Assembly: GCF_005848555.1 (NCBI RefSeq)
Contig: NZ_CP040518.1
Span: forward strand, 124,001 to 188,000
DNA length: 64,000 nucleotides
From: Blautia sp. SC05B48
GTDB lineage: Bacteria > Bacillota > Clostridia > Lachnospirales > Lachnospiraceae
Direction: 5' to 3'
In this document: piece after piece, positions 53,729 to 62,950 of the stretch
How positions within the stretch are numbered: position 1 is the first letter of the stretch
How the letters are laid out: each line of letters starts with the position of its first letter
Made by a program: the position numbers and the translations under genes
The notes under the pieces: model-generated
Seen by the model: the letters and a program-made list of their open reading frames with translations, nothing else
The model's database searches: none
Told to the model about the DNA's origin: nothing

Positions 53729-55831
53729 ATGGCACAGAGTATCCCTGAAATGTATGGCAGCCTTGTATTCAATGACAAAGTGATGCGAAGTAAACTGCCA
53801 AAGGACATGTACAAGGCATTAAAGAAAACAATTGAAAACGGAACTCATCTGGAACTGGATGTTGCAAATTCCGTAGCAGTTGCAATGAAAGAGTGGGCTA
53901 CTGAAAATGGTGCGACACATTACACACACTGGTTCCAGCCGATGACAAACGTAACTGCTGAGAAGCATGACAGCTTCATCTCCCCTACAGGTGACGGACA
54001 GGTGATCATGGATTTCTCCGGTAAAGAGCTGGTAAAAGGTGAGCCGGATGCATCCAGCTTCCCGTCAGGCGGACTTCGTGCTACTTTTGAAGCAAGAGGA
54101 TATACAGCATGGGATCCTACTTCACCTGCATTCATCAAAGATAAAACTCTTTACATTCCTACTGCATTCTGTTCCTACAGCGGAGAGGCACTGGATAAGA
54201 AAACTCCTCTTCTCCGTTCCATGGATGTTCTGAACAAAGAAGCGGTTCGTATCCTTCACATCCTCGGAAACAAAGAGGTCCGTCACATCGACACAACCGT
54301 AGGACCTGAGCAGGAATACTTCCTGGTTGACAAGGATCTTTACAAGAAGAGAAAAGACCTGATCTTCTGCGGCCGTACTCTTCTGGGCGCTTCTGCACCA
54401 AAAGGACAGGAAATGGAAGATCATTACTTCGGAGCCCTGAAGCCTCGCGTTGCTGCTTACATGCATGATCTTGACGAAGAGCTCTGGAAGCTTGGCATTC
54501 CGGCAAAAACAAAACATAACGAGGTTGCTCCTGCACAGCACGAACTAGCTCCTGTATTTGATACCACAAATGTTGCTGTTGACCACAACCAGCTGACCAT
54601 GGAGATCATGAAGAAGGTTGCCGACAAGCACAACATGGTCTGCCTCCTTCACGAGAAACCATTTGAGGGAATCAACGGAAGCGGTAAACACAACAACTGG
54701 TCCATGAGCACAGACACAGGTGTAAACCTTCTTGATCCGGGAAAAACACCGGCAGAGAATACACAGTTCCTGGTATTCCTGGTAGCTGTCATCAAAGCCG
54801 TTGACGATTATGCCGATCTTCTCCGCGTATCTGTTGCAAGCGCCGGAAACGATCATCGTCTCGGAGCAAACGAGGCACCGCCTGCGATCGTATCCATCTT
54901 CCTTGGAGATGAGCTGACAGACGTACTGAAATCTATTGAAAACGATACCTTCTTCAGCAATAAGCATGCGGTACAGATGGATATCGGAGCAAAGGTACTT
55001 CCGCACTTCATAAAGGATACCACAGACAGAAACCGTACTTCACCATTTGCATTTACCGGAAACAAATTTGAGTTCCGTATGCTTGGTTCTGCAGCATCTG
55101 TTGCAAACCCGAACATCGTACTGAATACCGCTGTTGCAGAGGTTCTTGCAGAATTCAGCGCATCTCTTAAGGATGTTCCGGAGGAAGAAATGGAAAGCGC
55201 AGTACATGCACTTCTTAAGAAGACCATTGAAGAGCATAAACGCATCATCTTTAACGGAAACGGCTATACAGACGAATGGGTTGAAGAAGCTGAGAAACGT
55301 GGTCTCTACAATCTTAAAACAACTCCGGATGCACTTCCGCATTTCATTGCTGAGAAGAACATTGAGTTGTTTACAAAGCATGGCATTTTTACAAGGGAAG
55401 AACTCTTCTCCCGTTACGATATCTGGCTTGAGAACTATTACAAGACCATCAATATCGAATCCAACACTCTGGCTGAGATGATCCAGAAGCAGGTAATTCC
55501 TTCTGTATATACATATGTTGAAAAGCTTGCAGATACTGCAGCTGCTAAGAAATCCGTAGTAGCTGATATTTCTGTAGCAAGTGAAGCTGCTCTGATCTCC
55601 AAACTGAGTACACTTGCAGACACCATGGCAAAGGATCTGGAAACTCTGAAGGCAGACACAGCAAAAGCTCTTGCTTCTTCTAACGATGTGCTTGCATGCT
55701 CTAAGGCTTATCAGGGAACTGTTCTGGAAGATATGGAAGTTTTAAGAAAATCTGCTGATGAGGCAGAGGCTCTGATCCCGGATGAGTTACTTCCATATCC
55801 GACCTACGACGAGCTGTTATTCTCAATCTGA
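53729..55831 (+). CDS. glnN: glutamine synthetase type III
   Basis: 700 residues, the size of GSIII, far longer than GSI (440 here). N-terminal FPSGGLRATFEARGYT and VGPEQEYFLVD, NEVAPAQHELAPVF, the flexible EGINGSGKHNNWSMS segment and ANEAPPAIVS are typical of the family, a dodecamer making glutamine. AAGGAG lies nine bases before the ATG. It has its own attenuated promoter and is followed by the ammonium transporter. Having both GSI and GSIII suggests different nitrogen regimes. Confidence 0.96.
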   Translation: MAQSIPEMYGSLVFNDKVMRSKLPKDMYKALKKTIENGTHLELDVANSVAVAMKEWATENGATHYTHWFQPMTNVTAEKHDSFISPTGDGQVIMDFSGKELVKGEPDASSFPSGGLRATFEARGYTAWDPTSPAFIKDKTLYIPTAFCSYSGEALDKKTPLLRSMDVLNKEAVRILHILGNKEVRHIDTTVGPEQEYFLVDKDLYKKRKDLIFCGRTLLGASAPKGQEMEDHYFGALKPRVAAYMHDLDEELWKLGIPAKTKHNEVAPAQHELAPVFDTTNVAVDHNQLTMEIMKKVADKHNMVCLLHEKPFEGINGSGKHNNWSMSTDTGVNLLDPGKTPAENTQFLVFLVAVIKAVDDYADLLRVSVASAGNDHRLGANEAPPAIVSIFLGDELTDVLKSIENDTFFSNKHAVQMDIGAKVLPHFIKDTTDRNRTSPFAFTGNKFEFRMLGSAASVANPNIVLNTAVAEVLAEFSASLKDVPEEEMESAVHALLKKTIEEHKRIIFNGNGYTDEWVEEAEKRGLYNLKTTPDALPHFIAEKNIELFTKHGIFTREELFSRYDIWLENYYKTINIESNTLAEMIQKQVIPSVYTYVEKLADTAAAKKSVVADISVASEAALISKLSTLADTMAKDLETLKADTAKALASSNDVLACSKAYQGTVLEDMEVLRKSADEAEALIPDELLPYPTYDELLFSI

Positions 55832-55866
55832 TCACAGATATCAGATAAAAATTTCATACGGTAAAT

Positions 55867-55954
55867 ACGGGGGATATCCCTTATGAACTCTACTTCATAA
55901 TTCATTATCGATTTCCTCATCCATTAATCACACGATACAGATATCCCCTGTTTT
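55867..55954 (+). terminator. possible terminator after glnN
   Basis: ACGGGGGATATC (55867-55878) pairs with GATATCCCCTGT (55940-55951), one G-U pair, then TTTT; the 61-base loop is long, so efficiency is uncertain. Confidence 0.5.
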
Positions 55955-55957
55955 ACA

Positions 55958-56016
55958 TATAACTATTTTGATTTCGTAAAGGCGCGGAAGAGAATTTCCT
56001 CTCTCCTGCGCTTTTT
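55958..56016 (+). promoter_or_regulatory. amtB ANTAR-type attenuator leader, with a possible -10
   Basis: UUUCGU-AAAGGC-GCGGAA (55972-55989) forms a hairpin with two G-U pairs and the same six-base loop as in the glnN and pyrG leaders. The competing fold pairs AAAGGCGC with GCGCUUUUU (3' arm 56008-56016) around AGAGA/UCUCU, an intrinsic terminator about 105 bases before the start codon. A -10-like TATAAC at 55958-55963 sits at the same distance from the hairpin as in glnA and glnN, but the -35 is poor (GATACA, 18 bp). It could instead be a second terminator for glnN. Confidence 0.6.
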
Positions 56017-56121
56017 CGTTATACTGATGCTGGATAGATTCTGTCTTTTTTCTGTCCGGTATTATAAATAATCCTTTCATATATAATAAGAAGGAAAAAA
56101 ATTGGGAAAGGGAGTGTTACT

Positions 56122-57846
56122 ATGTATTCTTCAGTAAACACAACTTGGGTCCTCGTCGGCGCAGCACTGGTCTTCTTCATGCAGGCTGGATTCGCAATGG
56201 TCGAAACAGGATTCACAAGAGCAAAAAACGCAGGCAATATCATTATGAAAAACCTGATGGACTTCTGTATCGGTACACCGGTCTTCTGGCTGGTTGGATT
56301 TGGCATCATGTTCGGTGCAGGAAACGGTTTCTTCGGCAAGATCGGCGGAATCGCCTCAGAGGCAAACTACGGAAACGCAATGCTTCCGGATGGAGTTCCT
56401 TTCTGGGCATTTCTCATCTTCCAGACTGTATTCTGCGCTACCTCTGCTACCATCGTATCCGGTGCCATGGCAGAGCGTACCAAGTTCATCTCCTACTGTA
56501 TCTACAGTTTGCTGATCAGTCTCGTTGTATATCCGGTATCCGGTCACTGGATCTGGGGCGGCGGATTTATCAGCCAGATGGGATTTCATGATTTTGCAGG
56601 TTCCTGTGCTGTTCATATGGTTGGTGGTGTTGCTGCACTCATCGGTGCCATCATCCTCGGACCTCGTATCGGAAAATATTCCAAATCCGGTAAATCCAGA
56701 GCGATCCCGGGACATAACCTTACTGTTGGTGCGCTTGGTGTATTCATCCTCTGGTTCTGCTGGTTCGGTTTCAACGGTGCATCTACTGTCAGCATGGAAG
56801 GCGACGCCATTGTAAGCGCCGGAAAAATCTTCGTAACAACAAACCTTGCCGCTGCTGTCGCTACTGTAACAGTCATGCTGATCACATGGATCCGCTACAA
56901 AAAACCGGATGTTTCCATGTCCCTGAACGGTTCTCTTGCGGGACTGGTAGCCATCACCGCAGGCTGCGATACCGTATCTCCTACGTCTGCAGCTATCATC
57001 GGAATCCTCTCCGGATTCATTGTAGTATTTGGTATTGAATTTATTGATAAAGTTCTCAAAATTGATGACCCGGTTGGTGCTGTTGGCGTTCACGGTCTTA
57101 ACGGTGCTTTCGGAACTCTTGCTGTAGGTCTTTTCTCCGACGGTGCAGGTACCGGATGGAAAGGTCTTCTCACAGGCGGTGGTTTCCATGGCTTCGGTGT
57201 TCAGTTTATTGGTATGGCTATCACGATCGCATGGGTTGCTGTTACTATGACAATCATCTTCCAGGTGATCAAACACACTATCGGACTTCGTGTTTCCGCT
57301 GAGGAAGAGATCGCAGGTCTGGATATGAAAGAGCATGGCCTCGCAAGTGCATACGATGGATTCTTTGTACAGGATACCATGACAAAGGCTCCGACTCCAA
57401 TGGGAACTTCCGTAAAAGCCCCTGTTGTAAAACATGCTCCTTCTGCTCCTGCTGAATCTGTTCCTGAGATTCCTGCAGACGGCGTACACAAACTGACAAA
57501 GGTTGTTATCATCACACGTCAGAACAAGCTGGATGAGTTTATGCAGGCTATGAACGAGATTGGCGTAACCGGTATCACTATCACAAACGTTATGGGATGT
57601 GGTGTTCAGAAGGGTGCTCCAACCTACTATCGTGGTGTTGAGGTTGACATGAACCTCCGTCCGAAGGTTAAGATTGAGATCGTTGTAAGTCTTGTACCGG
57701 TTCAGAAGGTTATTGATACTGCCAAAGAAGTTCTTCATACCGGTCAGATCGGCGATGGTAAAGTCTTCGTTTACGATATCGAAAACGTTGTCAAGATCCG
57801 TACCGGCGAGGAAGGTTTCCTGGCTCTGCAGGATACAGACGCATAA
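56122..57846 (+). CDS. amtB: ammonium transporter fused to a PII signalling domain
   Basis: 574 residues. Residues about 1-405 are an AmtB channel with eleven hydrophobic helices and the twin conducting histidines in HMVGGVAAL and HGLNGAFGTL. A Pro/Ala-rich linker (about 415-455) leads to a complete PII/GlnK domain from 457: KLTKVVIITR, T-loop GAPTYYRGVEV with the uridylylation-site tyrosine near 503, and TGQIGDGKVFVYD (B-loop). PII normally plugs AmtB when nitrogen is rich; here the gate is covalently attached. AAGGGAG precedes the ATG. It follows glnN and has an attenuator-like leader. Confidence 0.95.
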   Translation: MYSSVNTTWVLVGAALVFFMQAGFAMVETGFTRAKNAGNIIMKNLMDFCIGTPVFWLVGFGIMFGAGNGFFGKIGGIASEANYGNAMLPDGVPFWAFLIFQTVFCATSATIVSGAMAERTKFISYCIYSLLISLVVYPVSGHWIWGGGFISQMGFHDFAGSCAVHMVGGVAALIGAIILGPRIGKYSKSGKSRAIPGHNLTVGALGVFILWFCWFGFNGASTVSMEGDAIVSAGKIFVTTNLAAAVATVTVMLITWIRYKKPDVSMSLNGSLAGLVAITAGCDTVSPTSAAIIGILSGFIVVFGIEFIDKVLKIDDPVGAVGVHGLNGAFGTLAVGLFSDGAGTGWKGLLTGGGFHGFGVQFIGMAITIAWVAVTMTIIFQVIKHTIGLRVSAEEEIAGLDMKEHGLASAYDGFFVQDTMTKAPTPMGTSVKAPVVKHAPSAPAESVPEIPADGVHKLTKVVIITRQNKLDEFMQAMNEIGVTGITITNVMGCGVQKGAPTYYRGVEVDMNLRPKVKIEIVVSLVPVQKVIDTAKEVLHTGQIGDGKVFVYDIENVVKIRTGEEGFLALQDTDA

Positions 57847-57905
57847 TCCTCTTATGATCAAAACAGATAAGATTTTTCTACGCAATATAAACCAAATATA
57901 AGATA

Positions 57906-57951
57906 AAAAGCTCCGGAACATTATTCCTTAAATGATCCGGAGCTTTTCATA
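57906..57951. terminator. bidirectional terminator after amtB
   Basis: Perfect 12-bp stem AAAAGCTCCGGA/TCCGGAGCTTTT (57906-57917 with 57936-57947); serves amtB and the convergent TRIC gene. Confidence 0.9.
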
Positions 57952-58055
57952 TATCCATTCCTGTTATCCGGCAGCAGCCCTTCATTATTTCAAACGGCTG
58001 CCTCATCTGACCATGCAGATCGGGTATCTGCATTTCGATATCAACATTTCTTTTT

Positions 58056-58706
58056 TTATTCTCTCCTCAGTCTCGGCAGATTCCACCGGTAATGTGCCGC
58101 CAGATACCGGATCAGGATCACTACTATCGTTCCGATCACCATGGCAGGCACTCCTCCCCACAGCCTGTATGTCCAGACACATGCAATAGCCCCTACAATG
58201 GATGCGCAGGCATAAATATGGCGCACAAAAATATATGGCGGTACTCCTGCCATCATATCACGGATCAGACCGCCTCCAACTCCTGTGACAGTTCCAAGAA
58301 ATACAAGAAAAAATATTCTTCCCATATATCCCTGGGAAATCCCCTTATCAACACCCATAACGGTAAATACGCCAAGTCCAACCGTATCCATCACCAGCAT
58401 CACCTTATCATAGACCAGCCGGTTCCCGCCTTCCAGAAGCTCCTGTTTCCAGTACATCACTGCAAAAACAATACAGGATGTCACTGTTGCCACAATGGTA
58501 TACAGCGGATTCTGAAACATTCCCGGTGGCACGATTCCCAGAATAATATCCCTGGTAGCTCCGCCTCCCACTGCAGTTACCACGCCAAGAACGCAGACCC
58601 CGAAAATATCCATTCCTCTCTGTGCTCCCACCATAGCTCCGGAAGCAGCAAACGCAATAGTTCCTGCCATCTCCAGCATAAATGTAAACATACTCTGATA
58701 ATCCAT
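58056..58706 (-). CDS. TRIC-family (UPF0126) membrane channel
   Basis: 216 residues, seven hydrophobic helices in two homologous halves. Each half carries the glycine-rich motif with charged end, GGGATRDI and GGGLIRDM, the hallmark of the UPF0126/TRIC family. Prokaryotic TRIC proteins are trimeric cation channels; some homologues have been linked to amino-acid movement. I use the ATG at 58706 because the GGAGG in front of it would otherwise be coding. It is monocistronic as far as can be seen. Confidence 0.9.
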   Translation of the reverse strand: MDYQSMFTFMLEMAGTIAFAASGAMVGAQRGMDIFGVCVLGVVTAVGGGATRDIILGIVPPGMFQNPLYTIVATVTSCIVFAVMYWKQELLEGGNRLVYDKVMLVMDTVGLGVFTVMGVDKGISQGYMGRIFFLVFLGTVTGVGGGLIRDMMAGVPPYIFVRHIYACASIVGAIACVWTYRLWGGVPAMVIGTIVVILIRYLAAHYRWNLPRLRRE

Positions 58707-58811
58707 TTTCCCCTCCATACATGTCCGACCGTATTTTTTCTCACCCTAATATCTGCATCCTGTTTTCCCTGTCTGTACATTTCCACAGGGTGCACATTTC
58801 TGCAGGGTGCA

Positions 58812-58842
58812 AGAAGGAACCCTGCCATGCAGGATTCCTTCT
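58812..58842 (-). terminator. hairpin after niaR, probable terminator
   Basis: AGAAGGAA/TTCCTTCT (58812-58819 with 58835-58842), extended by CCTGC/GCAGG. The U-tract is poor (CTTCTTGC), so it may only protect the 3' end. Confidence 0.45.
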
Positions 58843-58923
58843 CCTATTTTCGTGATCACTATATTTTCATATTAACAGAATTTTCTCATTCTGTATATCT
58901 TTTCTTTTTGTTTCAGACTTCTG

Positions 58924-59436
58924 CTATTCTGCTTCGATCAGAAATCCTCGCCGTTTCAGCATATCCTGAATCATATCCAGGATTTCCTCGGATTCTGCTT
59001 CTACTTTATGATAATGATAATCAGATGTGATATTCTTCAGAGGACTGGACTTGCCGCTTCGGATATCCTCCATAAAATTCTCAACCTGGCGTCTGGAACT
59101 GATATTCAGTTCTGCCTCGATATGTCCGTAAATTCTGTGATTCACCATTACGTTGATCACTTTTCCGCCAAGATCCACAATCCCGCAGAGCTCGTTCTCC
59201 AGATCCGCATCTGTATGATGCACCTTGAATATCCGGCTCACAGTATGGGGAGCAGTAAAAATATATCCTCTGTTGGTGGAGATCACGTCATTCCCCTCCG
59301 CGCGTATCAACGCAATATCCTGCACGATCACCTGTCTGCTGACCTGAAATGTTCTGGCCAAAGCACTTCCTGAGACCGGCCGGTCACTATTTTTAATTTG
59401 ATCCATGATCGCTGTCCTGCGTTCTGAACCAGTCAT
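58924..59436 (-). CDS. niaR: NiaR-type nicotinate-responsive repressor
   Basis: 170 residues. N-terminal winged helix (about 1-60, GSALARTFQVSRQVIVQDIALIR) and a 3H domain with its histidines (VHHTDAD, VNHRIYGH, SDYHYHK) that bind a metal and nicotinate. NiaR represses NAD synthesis and niacin uptake genes. It is the last gene after nadA-nadB-nadC, 192 bases past nadC, as in several Firmicutes. AGGGG precedes the ATG. Confidence 0.92.
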   Translation of the reverse strand: MTGSERRTAIMDQIKNSDRPVSGSALARTFQVSRQVIVQDIALIRAEGNDVISTNRGYIFTAPHTVSRIFKVHHTDADLENELCGIVDLGGKVINVMVNHRIYGHIEAELNISSRRQVENFMEDIRSGKSSPLKNITSDYHYHKVEAESEEILDMIQDMLKRRGFLIEAE

Positions 59437-59628
59437 TTAAGTTCCCCTTTCCTGGCTGTGCCTGTACTTTTTGTTCCTGTACCTCTCTCCTTCATTCTCT
59501 CAATATCTCCCACCCGGCTCAGATATTACCTGTTATGCATCTGCTTCCGACAATTCTCGCTTCTTTTTTTCTGATATTCCGGATATTTCCTGTCACAGCT
59601 CTCGGTATTTTGCAAAATTCTGTGATTT

Positions 59629-60483
59629 TCAGGAAAGCGGATGAAGATTCTTAAGCGAAATATCAAGGATCGGTGCGGAATGTGTTAATGCACCACTTGA
59701 TACATAGTCTACACCAACATCCCTGATCTTTGCAATATTTTCTTTTGTAACATTTCCGGAACATTCTGTTTTCGCTCTTCCGTCAATGAGTTTTACTGCT
59801 TCTTTCATCATTTCCGGAGTCATATTGTCAAGCATGATGATATCTGCTCCAGCCTCAACAGCTTCTTTTACCTGAGCAAGAGTTTCCACCTCAACTTCGA
59901 TCTTACGGACAAAAGGAGCGTACTCCTGCGCCATTTTTACAGCATTCGCAACGCTTCCTGCTGCTCCGATGTGATTGTCTTTCAGAAGGACTCCATCTGA
60001 AAGATTATATCTGTGGTTCTGTCCGCCACCTACACGAACTGCATATTTCTCAAAAATACGCATATTCGGCGTTGTTTTTCTGGTATCCAGCAAAGTGATC
60101 CCTGTTCCCTCAAGAAGAGACGCAACCGAATGTGTGTAAGTTGCGATCCCGCTCATTCTCTGAAGATAATTCAGTGCCACACGCTCGCCGGAAAGAAGCA
60201 CGCGGATATCTCCTGTAACTTTTCCCATTTTCTGACCTTTTTTTACTTCATCGCCGTCCTTACAGAACAGTTCCACTTTTGTGTCAGCATCCAGAAGCGT
60301 AAATACACGGCTGAAGATTTCCAGTCCCGCAATGATTCCATCCTCTTTACAGATCAGATCTACCTCTCCCGGAACTGCTTCTTTCATAACAGAGTTTGTG
60401 GTAACGTCTTCGCTTGAAATATCTTCCTTTAAAGCCTCCAGGATCAGGTGATCTACCTGAAGTGTCATTGTAATTTTATTCAT
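59629..60483 (-). CDS. nadC: nicotinate-nucleotide pyrophosphorylase (quinolinate phosphoribosyltransferase)
   Basis: 284 residues. EDVTTNSVM near the N-terminus, LNYLQRMSGIATYT, DTRKTTPNMRIFEKYAVRVGG-type segment with DTRKTTPNMR, and GADIIMLDNMTPEMM. It makes nicotinate mononucleotide from quinolinate and PRPP. GAAGG precedes the ATG; 102 bases after nadB. Confidence 0.96.
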   Translation of the reverse strand: MNKITMTLQVDHLILEALKEDISSEDVTTNSVMKEAVPGEVDLICKEDGIIAGLEIFSRVFTLLDADTKVELFCKDGDEVKKGQKMGKVTGDIRVLLSGERVALNYLQRMSGIATYTHSVASLLEGTGITLLDTRKTTPNMRIFEKYAVRVGGGQNHRYNLSDGVLLKDNHIGAAGSVANAVKMAQEYAPFVRKIEVEVETLAQVKEAVEAGADIIMLDNMTPEMMKEAVKLIDGRAKTECSGNVTKENIAKIRDVGVDYVSSGALTHSAPILDISLKNLHPLS

Positions 60484-60585
60484 TTTACAATACCTTCTCT
60501 TTCTTAATTATCATAGCAGCCCCGTTCTCTGAAACAAGGCTGCTCCCGTCTTTCATAATACGGATATTTATATTGCAGGCTGCAT

Positions 60586-61845
60586 TCACGCCGCACCTGC
60601 AGCGCTTTTCTTTTCTGCTGAGATTGCTTTGGCTGCACGTTTTGCAAATACAAGACTTTCCAGCAGGGAATTACTTGCCAGTCTGTTCGCGCCATGTACA
60701 CCGTTGCAGCTGGTCTCTCCCACTGCATAAAGCTGATCCATGCTGGTCTTGCTGTCAGAATCCACCCAGATACCGCCCATGAAATAATGCTGGGCAGGAA
60801 CAACAGGGATGCATTCTTTTGTCACATCATAGCCTTCTTCCAGGCATCTCTGATAAATATTCGGAAAATGGTTCAGAATCGTATCTTCATCAATATTTTC
60901 CATGGAAAGCCATACATGGTCTGTTCCTTCTTTTTTCATTTCTTCCCGGATCGCATTTGTTACTACATCTCTTGGAAGAAGTTCATTGACAAAACGCTCT
61001 TTTTTGCTGTTATAAAGCACTGCACCTTCTCCGCGGACTGATTCTGAGATCAGGAATCTGCGGCCTGGTCTCTTGGAATACAGCGTTGTCGGATGGATCT
61101 GCACATAATCCAGATGTTCCAGACGCACATTGTGTTTTTTTGCAATATCAAGAGCATCCCCTGTAAGATGCGGATAATTGGTGGAATGCGCATATCTTCC
61201 TCCGATCCCGCCGCTGGCCAGGATCGTATCCTGTGCATAAATCTCTACCGGGATCTCTCCGCCAGGCTGGATCTCTTCCTGGGTTTTCACTGCTTTTCCG
61301 GCTTCCATAGCTTCGAGACGTACCCTGTTCGCTTCTGAAGAAACTGCCTTCAGGCCTGTACATTTGCCATTTTCCACAAGAATATCCTGCATGGTAGTAT
61401 ATTCCAGAATTGTTACATTATCAAGCTTCAGCACCTGCTGGAGAAGCTTTTCGGAAATTTCTTTTCCTGTGATATCCTCATGATAAAGGATCCTCGGTCT
61501 GGAATGTGCACCTTCTCTTGTATAGGCAAAATCATCTCCATCCATCTTGAAATCCACGCCATATCCAACAAGGTCATTAATGATGTCCCTGGAGCCTCGG
61601 ATCATAATGTCTACCGACTCTTTTCTGTTTTCGTAATGTCCTGCCTTCATGGTATCTTCAAAATAACTGTCGTAATCATTTTCATCACGGAGCACGCAGA
61701 TTCCACCCTGCGCCAGGAAAGAATCACTGCTTCTCATATCCTCTTTTGTGATGATCACGATCTTTTTATCCCGCGGAAGCTTCAATGCACTGAACATACC
61801 TGCAACACCTGTTCCTACGATCACTACGTCTGTTTTAATTCTCAT
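60586..61845 (-). CDS. nadB: L-aspartate oxidase
   Basis: 419 residues, FAD-dependent of the succinate dehydrogenase flavoprotein family. VIVGTGVAGMFSAL dinucleotide fold, SFLAQGGICV, HYFMGGIWVD and ETSCNGVHGANRLASNSLLE. It converts aspartate to iminoaspartate for NadA. Shorter than the about 530 residues of E. coli NadB because the C-terminal helical domain is reduced, common in Clostridia. Between nadA and nadC. Confidence 0.95.
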   Translation of the reverse strand: MRIKTDVVIVGTGVAGMFSALKLPRDKKIVIITKEDMRSSDSFLAQGGICVLRDENDYDSYFEDTMKAGHYENRKESVDIMIRGSRDIINDLVGYGVDFKMDGDDFAYTREGAHSRPRILYHEDITGKEISEKLLQQVLKLDNVTILEYTTMQDILVENGKCTGLKAVSSEANRVRLEAMEAGKAVKTQEEIQPGGEIPVEIYAQDTILASGGIGGRYAHSTNYPHLTGDALDIAKKHNVRLEHLDYVQIHPTTLYSKRPGRRFLISESVRGEGAVLYNSKKERFVNELLPRDVVTNAIREEMKKEGTDHVWLSMENIDEDTILNHFPNIYQRCLEEGYDVTKECIPVVPAQHYFMGGIWVDSDSKTSMDQLYAVGETSCNGVHGANRLASNSLLESLVFAKRAAKAISAEKKSAAGAA

Positions 61846-61917
61846 TGCTTTTCGCCTCTCTGTCTTGATTTCTCTTTTCAGCCAACTCAGACAAATCTTT
61901 ATACAAATGTGTTTTCT

Positions 61918-62823
61918 TTATTTTGCCAGTTCCAGCATCCGCTCCAGCGGTCTCTTCGCGTTTTCACGTGTCTCGTCTGTTACATGGACCTCATTCTCCC
62001 CGGTTTTCAGAACGTGGAGGACTTTTTCCAGAAGTACTTTTTTCATGTTTTTGCAGACCGGTACGGTTTCTGTGAAGTAGAATTTTTTATCCGGGCAGGT
62101 AGTTTCCAGCTTGTACTGAACACCGCATTCTGTGCAGATGATAAATTCTTTGTTGTCACTTTCCTGTGCATATTTGATGATCCCCGATGTACTTCCGATG
62201 TAATCAGCCTGTTTCAGAACTGTCTGAGGACATTCCGGATGTGCCAGAACCAGTGCATCCGGGTGCGCTTCTTTTGCTGCTTTTACTTCTTCCGGATCCA
62301 TAAATTCATGGACAATACAGAAACCTTCGTTATAAATAAAGTTCTTCTCAGGAACCTGTTCTGCAATAAAATGTGCAAGGTTTCTGTCCGGGATAAAAAA
62401 GATGTTTTTGTTCGGAAGCGCTTTTACGATCTTTACTGCATTTGCGGAAGTAACACATACATCAGAAAACTCCTTCAATGCAGCTGTGGAATTAATGTAA
62501 CAGACAACTGCCACATCATCATATTCCTCCCGCACCTTGCGGATGCCTTCTTCTGTTGCCATATGAGCCATCGGACAGTCTGCATCCATGGCAGGCATCA
62601 GAACAGTTTTATCCGGACTTAATATCTTCGCGCTCTCTCCCATAAATCCTACTCCACAGAACACGATCGTCTTCTCTTTCGCGCTGGCAGCGATCTTGCT
62701 GAGATAAAAGGAATCTCCTATATAGTCAGCTACATCCTGCACTTCCGGACGCACATAGTAGTGTGCAAGGATGATGGCATCTTTTTCTTTTTTTAATTTC
62801 TGGATTTCTTCTGCAACTGTCAT
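61918..62823 (-). CDS. nadA: quinolinate synthase
   Basis: 301 residues. [4Fe-4S] enzyme that condenses iminoaspartate with dihydroxyacetone phosphate. Cysteines that could hold the cluster lie in SDVCVTSANAV, IICTECGVQ and TTCPDKKFY; substrate segments AHYYVRPEVQ and HPECPQTV are present. First gene of the NAD operon, with AAAGGTG before the ATG. Confidence 0.96.
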   Translation of the reverse strand: MTVAEEIQKLKKEKDAIILAHYYVRPEVQDVADYIGDSFYLSKIAASAKEKTIVFCGVGFMGESAKILSPDKTVLMPAMDADCPMAHMATEEGIRKVREEYDDVAVVCYINSTAALKEFSDVCVTSANAVKIVKALPNKNIFFIPDRNLAHFIAEQVPEKNFIYNEGFCIVHEFMDPEEVKAAKEAHPDALVLAHPECPQTVLKQADYIGSTSGIIKYAQESDNKEFIICTECGVQYKLETTCPDKKFYFTETVPVCKNMKKVLLEKVLHVLKTGENEVHVTDETRENAKRPLERMLELAK

Positions 62824-62950
62824 TATCTTTCACCTTTCCTGCAGGATTTCTTTTTTTGAATTCCTGCTTTTGCTGTACTAGTCTTTATTATGCAGATGCT
62901 TCTGATCTGCTTTTTAATTATCATGCAACTTTTTTCAAAACATCTTACAC

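Noticed and set aside
56356-57921. Minus-strand open frame of 521 codons opposite amtB
   Set aside because: Shadow of the amtB-PII gene; the sequence is low in hydrophobic organisation and matches no family I know.
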